DNA of 64,000 nt from Pithys albifrons albifrons. Taxonomy: Eukaryota > Chordata > Aves > Passeriformes > Thamnophilidae. The position numbers and the translations under genes were made by a program. Below are positions 36,601 to 47,637 of the stretch, in pieces; within the stretch, counting starts at the first letter, position 1, and each line of letters opens with the position of its first letter. The stretch covers positions 58,943,977 to 59,007,976 of the forward strand of contig NC_092497.1 in assembly GCF_047495875.1 (NCBI RefSeq), given 5' to 3'. The notes beneath the pieces are model-generated. The model was not told the origin of the DNA. It did not search any database and was given only the letters and a program-made list of their open reading frames with translations.

Positions 36601-39042
36601 GTTCCTCTTCTACCTGAACTCCTAGCACATAATTTCAAAATAATGGATACAAAAATGTCAAAATTCCTTCCATGTTTCCATTTGAAAACATATCTTTTAC
36701 AATCCACAGTGGAAAGCCTTGTTTGCTATCACTGACAGCTGTATACAACCCAACAACGAGGCACAGTAACAAAGAACCATAACTTGAAAGAGAGAAACAT
36801 TAATGTGTAGAATCATCAAATTGTCTTACTGCCAGCCTGACAAGAAGCAGGAAGCTCTCCAGGACAATGCTGAAGAAGAAAACCTGTGAGACACAATGGG
36901 TTTTGCTGACTCGTTTGCTGGTACCAGTTCCTTCTTGATTTCTTTAATTTGGCCTTTTCCTGTTCCTTTCTGTGGTGCTGTCAGCATTGCTGTTCCTCGC
37001 CCATTTGTCAGCTTTGATGTTTTTAGGGTGTGCAAAGCCAATGTGTCAGCAATGCCAAAAGCACAGTAATAATAAATTCCATCTGATTATAATTCAGCAA
37101 GAGCTTGTACCAGCTTGACTGTCCTTTACCTTAAGGCTACCTGACGATACCATGAGGCCAAATTCAGAAATAACATGTAGAGGAGGTTTAGTTCAAAGAC
37201 GTTGAGGCTGGGCTGATTAACCTTCCTGGAATGTTAGGGCAGTCTCCTGCTTAACAGCCCAAGCAGGGACAAGCTCAAGTAGAACAGGTGACCATGTTCT
37301 CACTCCACTCCTTCAAAAACATTCTGGGGATGTGAGTGGGAGAGGCAAAGTAGACTAGTGAGAGCATGAGGATGATAAGGGAGTGTGTGGTGCTGAGCTG
37401 GAAGGACAACAGCACCTTGTGAATGTACAAAGTATTAGCTTTACCAGCCTCATGACATCTGACAACATGAATGCTCTTAGTGCCATATTACTCTTCTTTA
37501 AAACTTGTCTGTAGTGGAAGACATCTGTTTAAGGTTGGAAGACCTTAGTAAGAGTTAAAGTCAGAGAAAATCCCAGGTAAGTTGCTCTGCTGAACACCCC
37601 AAAAGCAGGAATCCAGAGCCTAGATGGATTCTGGGGCTGAACTGTGCATTATTTTGCCTTCCCATTGAGGTGCTGTAGAGGTTTAGTTATAAAGACCATT
37701 TCTGAGTTCACTCAACCACCTTTTTTCTTGGTTGTTATTGCTGTTGTTGTTTTACAGAATAGGTAATTTTCTTATAACTTCTCCTACTTTTTAAGGTCAG
37801 TCATAAAAAATTGCTTACAGATAACCCTTGAACTTGAATTTATGGTATCTGTCCTCTGGCTACCCTGTTATGGATTGTCGGCCATGCTGCTTATGTCCAA
37901 TACACCCCACTGAAACATCTAATGGACTCTGCAGATCATTTAATGAAAGGAAAAGGAAGGACTCCCTGCCAGTTTCATGCAGATCAATATAACAATGTAG
38001 GAAGCATTGAGGGAAGATGGACAGATTAGTATAATATTTTATAAGACTGAAACTGAGATTTAGTTTACAGAAAAGAAAATCCACATATCAATAGATTTTA
38101 GACTTCCAAATTGATGGAGAGAAATACTGACAGTGGTGGAAACCTGGCAAGAGGAAGATGACACCAGAGTCCTCAGGCAAAACCCTCATGCAATACACTT
38201 GGCTACAGCCCAAAGATAATACCAAGTGTTTATTCAGGAATGGTACACCAGTAAGAGAGACAAGAGGCATGTCAGAACGGAAGTGTCTTGGAAAAAGCTG
38301 ATGTTGGAAACTTCATCCAAAGGTTGAGGAAAAGCCAGGACAAGAGGACAGAGTGGGACTGAGGGAGCACCTACTAAACAAGGCGCAAAAGTAACCACAG
38401 AGCCTGCAGAGGCTGTCAGTCTTCATGGTGAGGACAGACTGGGCATAGGACAGATACCTTGCAAAGTGAGGAGCTTAGGCAGCGAGAGTTCCCATAGTAA
38501 ATCCTTATCATAATTAAAAAAAAAAAAAGAAAAAAGGGAGGAGCCATTGCTGCAGAATGCTCACCATTCACAGCACTGAACTGTCACTTCTAAATAAACC
38601 TCTAATGAGGATAAAGTGGGGCAGTGGTCTGCCCCACTCCATCAACATCATCTCATGTAGCAATTCTCTCTTATTCTATATGCAGTATAAGTGAGTCTGT
38701 TTTTCCATGCTCTTCTCCCTAAATTGTACCCAGAATAGACTCCACATCACAAATTGTAATACTGTTCCTTTAAAAAGGCTGTGGCTCTGCAGAATATAGA
38801 AACTGTGGCAGATGTGTTAAATTTAGACACAAGTAAGTTAAATAGTTCCATGATTATACAGAAAAAGAGAAGGGAGAAAAAACGATGAAATATGAAGTTG
38901 TTCTCACTAGTGACAAACTGTGGAGTACACAGTGACCTGTCAATTCCCTCTCCCCTGTACCAGCAGACCACAGAGGAATGGGCCCTTTTCCTGCAAAGAC
39001 TACCCAAGAAGTAACATGAGGTGAGAGAAAAATAAAATGGAA
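33664..39042. other. mostly unique DNA, no gene seen
   Basis: No exon or RNA gene is recognised. A faint MIR-like resemblance (GAGGCACTGGACACAGATTC near 35876) is too short to call. Minus-strand frame 34953-35315 (120 codons) and plus-strand frame 35158-35454 (98 codons) overlap and match nothing I know. A poly-A tract lies near 38517-38536. Confidence 0.5.
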
Positions 39043-39102
39043 GAGGTTGGATTATATGGTCTCAGAAGTCACCTCCAACCCTAAATATTCTGTGATCCTG
39101 TG
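39043..39102 (+). mobile_element. CR1 LINE tail, 60 bp
   Basis: GAGGTTGGATTATATGGTCT, GAAGTCACCTCCAACCC and TATTCTGTGATCCTGTG reproduce the last 60 bases of CR1 with its 8-bp-type tail. The rest of the element is missing, consistent with extreme 5' truncation at insertion. Confidence 0.8.
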
Positions 39103-40964
39103 AAAATAGAATTGAATATAAATGTTTTGAGCAACCATGACAGCATAGGTGCTGAATTCTACTGCACTTCTCAAAACCTTTCAAATACTCTTACTCTTGA
39201 AAAGTAAGCACTGGTACACCCTGAGTTTCCAAATTCACAAAGAGCCAATATCAGCATCATCCTCCTCCCCTCCTCAAATCTTAAGATGTTGCAAGCTTAG
39301 GACAGGCTGGTGTGACTGAACCTACATGGCACAAAAACCTACCACACAAATAATGGCTAGTAAAATCTTTCCTACCAATCCCAAAAGGGGGAGCAGTGGA
39401 GGAGTTAGCTATTAAATTGAACTTTGCGATCAAAGTACACAGGAGAACTGTTTGGAAGAAAATTTAATTTTGTAAGTTGCTGTCTTGTAGCAATAATCAA
39501 AATGACAGCACTGCTGAGAGTTACTCATTTCCTGCAGACTACCTAATTTGTGATTGTGGTAGCAATACATTTCTAGAACCGCAGTGAAGCCTTAGCTAGG
39601 GGTTATTTTCCCCTTAGTTTTCTCAAAGCAGAGAAGTAGGGATTTCAAGCCCCGCATTTTCAATTTCTAAACACGCATCTTCATTCAGAAACCAAAATTG
39701 GACCCCTCTGCCCTATGCAATTACATTTCCACGATTCAAGATGGGTGTTTGTGCTTTACCCCGTTGATTAATGGCTTTCACATTTAAACGGTCACAACCA
39801 GCCTTTGAAGTCATTAACACCCCATTAAGATGAATGGGGTAACTTCATACCTTTTGCTTCAGTCTCTTGACTGTGGAACCGACAAAACCGCAGCATATTG
39901 ATTTACAGAGTAAAGACTACCTTCACAGTGACTGATGAAAAAAAATGTGGAGATTTAAATACAGGACTATGCTTCAATATTTGCTGAATAACTCTAGATA
40001 ATCAACTATCCTGAAATTTCAATACCTGGAGAGACATTGTCACCTTAGTAATGGGGTAATGACATTTAAATCACTAATGAGTCTAGCACAGTTTGCACCA
40101 TGGTGCAAATAATTGTCAGCATGAAGTTTCCATTTAACATCTTCTAAGAGAAAATAAATAAGCATTTGCAGCCTCTAACTTCTCTGTAGAGAAACATCTC
40201 CCCGGGTTTAAGTATCTGCTGACTCTGATATTTATTCTTATACATAAAACAATAATGTAATCCCTATTGTAACTCTCTATTCAGAATGCAGCACTGATAC
40301 ATGAAATCTAGTTAGAATTAAGTGTGGCGGGTGGGAGTGGAGAGTGTTCCTCACAATGAGTAACTGTAAAGAAAACCATACTGTGTCTACTGTAATGTGC
40401 ATTTTTCTGACTCAGCTACATTAGTCTTACTCAGCAGAAATGTAATTTACATGGGGTTTTGGAACAGTCTTTCTACACTAGGCTAATTCTGGGTTTTCTG
40501 CAGTAACAAGGAGGCTAAACTACATACTAGACAAAAGTCAATACTCTTTGACCTGGTAAGATTTGGAAGCTCTCGCATGATCACATTTAAGCCAGTGTGC
40601 ACAAAAAAGCAAATAAGGAACAAAACAGGAAAAAGCACACCACCCAAATTCTGGCTTTCAGCTCTCCATGGCTCATGAATTTCCTCACAGGAAAAAGGTG
40701 TTTCATCACTCATAAAAGCTGAAAAATATTTTTCATTAATTTCTATAACCCTCTCTTTCCTTTTTTCCCTCTAGAAAGTAGGAGGCAGATACCCTATATC
40801 CCCATGAGAAGCTACCAGATGGTTTATAACAGATCACAGGATCAATAATTTTTCAGTGCACTGCTCCAGGTTTGAATCAGGTAGTGAAGTGGGACTGTTG
40901 ATGTAGGAAAGAACTGTTCAGATTGAGTTATGGCAACAGATTAATAAGGCATTTAATTAATCTG
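39103..40964. other. unique DNA, no gene seen
   Basis: No gene or recognised repeat. Around 39570-39900 there are a few more CpG-containing words than in the surroundings, with no other structure. Confidence 0.55.
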
Positions 40965-41125
40965 TTTAACATTATGGAGGGACAGTTAGGCATTGTTATT
41001 GCTATCCTGGAGAGACACAAAGAGCAGCACACAGGCAATGAGTTGCCCAGGGCACCCTGCAAGTCAATGGTGAAACTGTAATCAGGACTTGGAAACTCCT
41101 ATGTCCCTGCTGCCAAGACTAAGCA
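40965..41125 (-). mobile_element. MIR-like ancient SINE remnant
   Basis: The order GGAGGGACAG, GAGACACAAAGAG, CAATGAGTTGCCCAGGGCAC, CTGCAAGTCAATGG, ATCAGGACTTGG, CTCCTATGTCCCTGCTGCCA, ACTAAG mirrors the reversed MIR-type amniote SINE. The familiar form of that SINE is 'AGGCACAGAGAGGTTAAGTG / ACTTGCCCAAGGTCACACAG / CAAGTCAGTGGCAGAGCTG / AACCCAGGAGTCC / ACTAGA'. Divergence is high, so it is very old. Such fossils are sometimes retained as regulatory DNA, but that is not shown here. Confidence 0.5.
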
Positions 41126-43294
41126 GCCTAATGAACAGCATTCTGCACTGGTTTGTTTTTATAAGGTTCCTTCTCCAGATCCCTTGTGCTGGGATTTTCT
41201 CTCTGTCACAGTAGAGGAAAAAACAAATTAGTTTCATCATTGAGCATTTCAAATACAATGAACAAGCTGATTGCAAGAAATCTTAATTTTGCTTTCAATA
41301 AGAAGAACTTGACCTACTGTAGTCCCAAAAGCAGAAAAGTGCCTTTAATTTCCTCAACAGAGATTGGGTAGCCTTGCTTAGGTGAAATATCTGACTTTCA
41401 GACTTGGAAATCCACTTTGGAATTGGAAATTGGATTATCCCTAGTAAACCAGAAGATTCCTCATATTGTCCCTTAAGTACCAACAAAATATTTTGTTCCA
41501 AAACAGTAAATAAATCTTCATTACTGACTGTTATGTTAAAACAATCATCATGAAAGTCATTCTGGTAATACCCTAAAAATGTTAGTTAGAGGAAAGAAAT
41601 CTGGTTAAATTTAGCTAGTTTTGAGTTTGCTGCTCAGAGATTCAGTATGTTCTGGATGGAATTAGCTTTGTGTGACTCAGATGTTTTTCAATAATTTGGG
41701 TTTGTTAGGGGTTTTTTTTCATTTCTATCAGACACACATCCCACCAGAAGTATATTTCAGAAGCGCAAAGATTTAAACATCATTCCTTACCCTTCACATT
41801 AGATTTAAATAGGGACAGGATGAATCCAAAAGCTCCTATTTCCTGACTGTTCTTAAACTCCTTTTTTCCCCCCATGAAACATGGAAAGAATCAATATTTC
41901 ACAGCAAGCCTATATATAACTAAGAAAAGGCTACAAGCTATGTGAAGTACAGCTACATTTGAGCTAAAGATTGACATTATTTGAATAGAGAAATGTGGAG
42001 CATTTTGTCTTGATTATAAAACCCTAAGGAATGCCCAGGGTGGTTCACCACATGCTAGCAGAGATGATGGGAGAAAACTGGCAGAAGTTATCTCTTCCCA
42101 CCCAGTTTAACTGATTCAGACAGGGCAATTTTGTTGGAAGAGTCTGCTGGCAATCAATATGTCTCAGCTTGCTCCTATATGCCTTGCTGAGAGAGAAAGA
42201 GCTGTTGGAAAAAAATCAAGACATGAAACTTTTTCTACTCTAGTTTAAAGCTTATGAAAGCAAATGATCTCCAAGGCACTAATCCTTTCACCTTGGTAAA
42301 CATGCAACGAATCTAAATGAAAGAAAAACAGAAGGACTCCTCCCTACTCCTCTTTCTTCTGCAGTAGCACAGGCTGTGTGGTGGCATCTGCCTTGTTAGG
42401 CCACTGCAGCCATCCATAAAGCTCAAATTTGTCTAAAAGAAATAAAAAATTTAAAAAGTTGAAGGAAACAAAGAGAAAGGAAGAATATATTTCTTGCCTG
42501 TTTCTCAACATGCATTATCAAACCAAAAACCAGACACATACAGGTTTCCAAATGTGAATCTTTTCTGGCAGCATCTTTGTTGCTGCTTGTGAAAGACACA
42601 CATTCTGCTGATCTGCCTGTCTTTCTTGGCATTAATTCTGTAAGTAAGAAGAAGAGTCTGGCTTTGAAAAACAAACAATTTGAAAAGCTACTTGTTCCTA
42701 CATAATTATTTAACAGAGTTTACTTATTGACCAAATATTGTACATGACATAAATAAACTTGGCTTATTGAGCTGAGAAGGCAATAAACACAATCAGGATT
42801 TTTATTTGAGGTATTTGCTTACTTACTTAATAATATTAATGTATTATCAGTAATTTAATCCAGCAGCTCAGATTAAACTAGACCCTTCTAGAAATTTAGC
42901 ATCAGGTCAAAGAATAAAACTTTCTCTTTTTTTCTTTAAGGAAAAAAAAGTGTGCCTAAAATAGAATTCTGTGTATATCTTCCTAAGGTTAAAGTGAAAC
43001 AAAGGAGTCGCAAAATTTACAAAAGCTCTAGTCAAATATATTATGCTTGGATTTTAATCAATAAGACTGTATGTTTCTTCACTGAAGCTGTATCACTTAG
43101 CAAACCATCCCTGTCTGTTTAAGAAACACTTCTCTAAGAGCTGCCAGTCCACTCTGCCATGGCTTTTTTAAAATCCATTGATTTCTTTGGAAAGGTGATT
43201 AGGTATCAGCTGTTTGCTGGCTAAATTATATAGACCAAGAAGACCAGATGCTCTGGCTTAAATCATTATAGGTTGACTGTGATTAGAGGAAACT
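41126..43294. other. unique DNA, no gene seen
   Basis: No exon, RNA gene or recognised repeat. Open frames are 83 codons or shorter. Confidence 0.6.
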
Positions 43295-43496
43295 GAATCA
43301 CAGAATCATAGAATGGATTCAGTTAGAAGGGACCTTAAAGATCATCCAGTTCCAGCCCCCTGCCATGGACAGGGATACCTTCCAGTAAACCAGGTTGCTC
43401 GGAGCCCCATCTAACCTGGCCTTGAATGCTTCCAGGAATGAAGCATCACAGCTTCTCTGGCTAACCTGTTCCATGTCTCACCAAGCTCACAGTAGA
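43295..43496 (-). mobile_element. CR1 LINE fragment, minus orientation
   Basis: GAATCACAGAATCATAGAAT is the reversed CR1 tail. It is followed by AGAAGGGACCTTAAAGATCA, AGCCCCCTGCCATGGACAGG, CCAGGTTGCTCGGAGCCCCA, CTAACCTGGCCTTGAATGCT and CTAACCTGTTCCATGTCTCA. Homology ends near ACAGTAG at about 43496. It is a 200-bp 5'-truncated copy with no reading frame left. Its similarity to the avian consensus words makes it one of the younger CR1 pieces here. Confidence 0.9.
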
Positions 43497-44829
43497 TCAG
43501 TACCAGAAGTCCAGCACCATAGGAACAAGAAATGCAATGGATGGCCAGATTAGCTTGAAAGAAGTCAATATCCAATACTTTACATGATAGCTGATCTATC
43601 ACATTTTTCTTTTTGGTAGTGGTTAGTGATAGAACATTGGGTGGCACAGCTCAAGATAAAGTTCTCCATGCTCTAGCACTTTCCTTAAAAAAAGAAAACA
43701 AGATAAACAAACAAACCCCCTTAACATATCTCTGAGGGAGAAAGAGGTGTTCCAAACCTGCTAGAACTATATTTATCTGCTTCCTACTAAGCCAGAAGGA
43801 TGGTTACATTGATTCAACAGGTCAGATTGAGCAAAATCTGCCTAATGTGTGGTAGGAGGCACTGCAGTGCACCAGGCAAATCCTGGTGAAAAGCTTTTCT
43901 CCTAATGTTCTGCCAACAGGGAGCCTGCAAGGGAGCAATAATTTTTGGTTTTCTGTCATAAGGCAATTTTAGATGCTGTTTCATGCTTCCTTTGGATCAG
44001 TCAATCCAATACAAGGATTTCATTATCCCACCGCCATGGAACTATGGCATGTAATATAAATAAATAAGAACAAACAAATGAAGCATAGGGTTATTGGATG
44101 GGACACATCTTCAGTTCCTACATATCTCACCTCTCACCTAGGCTGCAGTTACATTTCCCTGCCCAACATTGGTCCCTCAGTGTCATTTCTATGACTAGCT
44201 GCTTACTCCAGAGTTGCAGTCAAAAAGCATAGCCTGCTTTTCAAGAAATGTGTGTGAATTTTCCTCTTTAGATATTTAACAAGTTAAAATTAGCTAGTGT
44301 AGAAAGTCTATAAGAAGCTCTCTGTCCCATCTGAACTCCATAACATGTGGTAAAACCAGGAATGACATTCTTTATTCATTTGCTTTGCATATTTATGTAG
44401 CTGGCACAGGACAGCACATAGTGGGGAAAATCATCCAATTTGAGAAAAAAGGCAAAAGCTCAGTTCTGAATCATGTAGAAAATTTGCCTCCAAATCATTG
44501 ATAGGAAAATATTCTATGACATTACTATTTTAATAGTATTACAGTAGTTAGAGAGGAGTCCACCCACAATCTTACTTCAGGGCATGGCACTAACACATAA
44601 TTCTTTCAGCATAACAGTGTAACAGTGACTAGTTGTAATGGTTAACCAAATGATTCTATTTATCTCTTTGAACATGGAGAAATAAAAAGGAAAATGTTGT
44701 TCAAAGAACTGCATGGAAGTGCAAGTTTATTTTACGCTGAAGATTCGACTATTTAGATACAGCTGCATTTCATCAAATTTTCACCTATCATATTACAATA
44801 ATCTTGGAGCTTTCACACAAAATACAGAG
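43497..44829. other. unique DNA, no gene seen
   Basis: No exon, RNA gene or recognised repeat. Short A-rich tracts only. Confidence 0.6.
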
Positions 44830-44975
44830 ATGTGGGGTCCATTGATCCCAGTGTTCTGTCTCTAGTAGTGGTCAATATCAGAAGTTTCAGACATAGCAGC
44901 TGACAGAATACCTCCACCCATGACAGAGTATCTATTTCACCTTGTCCCAGCAATCAAGGTTTTATTCTAGCTTTG
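44830..44975. mobile_element. probable ancient amniote repeat remnant
   Basis: GGGGTCCATTGATCCCAGTG, TTCTGTCTCTAGTAGTGGTC, AATATCAGAAGTTTCAGAC and CTTGTCCCAGCAATCAAGG resemble an old repeat seen across reptiles, birds and some mammals, with a core like 'CCAGTGTCCTGTCTCTGACA / GTGGCCAATACCAGATGCTT'. The assignment is from memory and the copy is strongly diverged. Confidence 0.4.
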
Positions 44976-45140
44976 ATACCCAGAGTCAAACAACGATGTA
45001 TAGGATTTTTTGTTAATATAAAAGTCCTTGGGTTTTGAATTGTGTTTTACATGCATATCACTTTAGCTATTTAATCCCAAATTGTCTATAATTTCTAGGT
45101 GTCAACAATATTCCATGCTATTCAAAGCTTAGAGCAATAT

Positions 45141-45150
45141 GGGGGGGGGG
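45141..45150. repeat. G10 homopolymer
   Basis: Ten consecutive G follow AGAGCAATAT and precede AAAAGTG. It is prone to length error in sequencing. Confidence 0.85.
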
Positions 45151-45897
45151 AAAAGTGTTTCTTTTTCTGTACTGGTTTTGCCATCTTTGAGGGACATTGA
45201 CTAGTACCTTGGATTTGTTATTTTTTCAGGCCTTTTGAGACGTGGCTATTTACCCTCTCATTTTTCTCAAAGATTTCTGAGACTAAATCAAATAACACGC
45301 TTAGCAGCATGGTTAATGCTCAGGAGCCTAGTGAACTACAAAAATGAAAAACAGGAGTACCTTGTTACATGCTGCATCAGAAGCAGTTGAAAGACAGCAC
45401 AATTAAGATGACACTACACAATGAAGAATGAAACAAAGCAAAAGTGAAGGCAAAACAAGTTGTTTAGGCAGCATATTGCCAGGAAAACAGAGATAATGCC
45501 ATTAAATGGACTCTTAGTTGCTTTCCTTGTACTGACAGAGGAAGTGGGCATGAAATGAAATGAAAGACTTGTTCCTCAGCCTGGAGTGCTGCAACTCTAC
45601 TTGGGTCAGCATGCTAGGCACCACAACTGGAAGGGAAAATTCAGAAGAGACAAAGCCAGATGGTTTTCCACCAGTAGACCCCAGGACCATGTGTTTTCTA
45701 GGAGAGACTGACCCTTACATATTGCACTTTTTCAGCACTCATTTCTGCCCACTTCCCAGCAAACCTAGACTAAATTCTGCTAGTCGGCATTCCCATTTCT
45801 AGACTCCATGTGAGAGTTGTAGAAATGGACTATATCCTCTACTAAAAGTGTATTGGGGCATTTTTTTGTGGTTTTGTTTGTTTGTTTCTTTGTACAT
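45151..45897. other. unique DNA, no gene seen
   Basis: It contains an 80-codon plus-strand frame (45560-45802) with no recognisable motif, and a T/G-rich tract immediately left of the next CR1. Nothing else is seen. Confidence 0.6.
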
Positions 45898-46226
45898 AGA
45901 ATCATAGAATGTTAAGGGGTTGAAATGGACTTTGGAGATCATCTAGTCCCAATCCTCCCTGCCATGGGCAAGGACACCTCCCACTAGACCAGGTTGCTCA
46001 AGGCCTTACTCAACCCTGCTTTGAACACTGTGGCATCGACAAACTCCCTGGGCAACCATCCTCACAGTAAAGAATTTCTGCCTACTATCTAACATAAATT
46101 TCTCCTCTTTCAATTTGTAGCCTTTACTCCTTGTCTTATCAGTACAGCTCCTGATGAAGAGTCCCTCTCTGCCTTCCCTGTAGGTCTCCTTCTGATACTG
46201 GAAAGTTGCTAAGAGGTCTAGATGCA
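45898..46226 (-). mobile_element. CR1 LINE fragment, about 330 bp, minus orientation
   Basis: It begins AGAATCATAGAATGTTAAGG and GATCATCTAGTCCCAATCCT, then CCTGCCATGGGCAAGGACAC, CCACTAGACCAGGTTGCTCA, CTCACAGTAAAGAATTTCTG, CTCTTTCAATTTGTAGCC and GTCCCTCTCTGCCTTCC. This is the reversed CR1 3' end plus the end of ORF2. The tail is short. The 73-codon minus-strand frame at 46006-46227 lies in the sense direction of the element and includes the RQKFFTVR-type CR1 motif, so it is a relic of the reverse-transcriptase C-terminus rather than a host gene. Confidence 0.9.
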
Positions 46227-47044
46227 ACCTTGCCTTATAAAATCGCTTTTAAGTACCACAAATATGATTCATATAAAAAGAAATATAACGGCTAGCCTAG
46301 AAGATGTATTAATTTTCTAATTTGCATTGAAAGCAACATATATTCCATACAGTAGTCAATACTCACTATAATTTGAGCTACTGTTCATTTATGTTCCAAA
46401 TTACTGGGAAGACCGTAGAGAACCATCCATTTCCTTATGTTTTCCAACAGCCATGCCAAGATTATAAGTTGAAATAAGTACCTTAAAACTACAAAACGTG
46501 CTGCAACCAGTGGAAATTTTTCAGAAATGTGACTTTAATTATTAGCTAAGAGATTGCAGTATGGAGTCTGTGCCAAGAGGAAGCTTACATTTGAGTGCAA
46601 CTGATGATGTGATGAAGGACAGCTAACTAATCACCTCTGAAGAACAATTTGTCTTCTGCTAAAGCCAGTTACAGCACAGGAGAGCATCTGGGGAATCCAT
46701 TTCTTGTTCAGTTCAATTTTATCTGTACAGTCACAAAACTAAGCTTTCACTGTAGTTTTGAAACCCAAAAACTACAGACCAGTCTCTAAGAGTGTGGAAC
46801 ATCAATTTCTTTTGGACTTTAAGTTCTGGGAGTGCCAGGATTGTTTTTAGGCATAACCATCTCACATAGATAGGTGCTACTGGTTTCTGAAGGAAACAGC
46901 ACACAAGTTGGGAAGACAGACTACTAAAAGAGCATTTGTCCATAAAAACAAAGTAACCTGCCCTAAACAGAAAGCCCAAATCACAAGAAAACTGTCTAAA
47001 ACCGTATTCCAGCCAAGATCCAGAATAGATCACACCCCATGATC
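46227..47044. other. unique DNA, no gene seen
   Basis: It contains a 112-codon minus-strand frame (46731-47069) rich in F, S and C with no known motif. Its start lies in the adjoining A/C-rich tract. Probably chance. Confidence 0.55.
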
Positions 47045-47148
47045 TAAAACAAACCACAAACAAAAACAAAAATTAAAACAAACAAAAAAAAAACAAACAC
47101 AAAAAACCAAAACCAAACCCAAACCAAAAACAAACCAAAAAAAAAACC
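47045..47148. repeat. A/C-only low-complexity tract
   Basis: About 100 bp is almost entirely A and C on this strand, with words such as CAAACAAAAAC, ACCAAAACCAAACCC and long A runs, and a single TT interruption. The strong strand asymmetry could form unusual DNA structure. It directly abuts the GC-richer block to the right. Confidence 0.9.
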
Positions 47149-47637
47149 TCTCACAGCTCAAATTCTGATTACAGTGTGAGAGCAAAGGCACAGCTCCCAG
47201 AACACCTGCTCAGTGCTAATTCCCCATGCCAACTGGATGTTCCAGTTGCCGATCCAGACCACTCATTCAGCCTGCTGTGACTCCAGAGCTGTCAGCATCT
47301 GCCAGTCTATCCTGGGTGTCTCTGCTTCTTCAGGCTGCACACGCTTTGCCCAGTGTGAAAGGTTGTGTGGCCAGGACAGGTGTCCTACACAGGCAATGCC
47401 TTTCACTGCATGGGAGGGCTTGCATGTCCCTCTGAGCATACATCCATCCTGTGGCAGCATCCCTTCTGTCCAGCATGGAGGAGACACTTCACAGGCTTCT
47501 CTTTCAGCGAGGCTCATCAACGTCTGCTCATCTTCTCACCAGGAAGGGCACATGGGGAACAGGAGAAACCTTTCATATGATGACATATTTCAAAGACTAC
47601 ACACCCAATATTTAAGGGAAAAAAAAAAAAGAAAAAA
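47149..47637. other. unidentified GC-richer block ending in an A-tract
   Basis: About 450 bp of GC-richer DNA is bounded left by the A/C tract and right by a poly-A-like run (about 47610-47637). It carries overlapping open frames on several registers, including 146 codons plus (47213-47653, GTG start) and 85 codons minus. None has a known domain. It contains 8-bp-arm inverted repeats: CTCTCACA with TGTGAGAG (47148-47182) and CAACTGGA with TCCAGTTG (47230-47248). It could be a retrocopy, an unlisted LTR or SINE-like element, or a GC-rich non-coding exon. I cannot choose among these. Confidence 0.4.
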
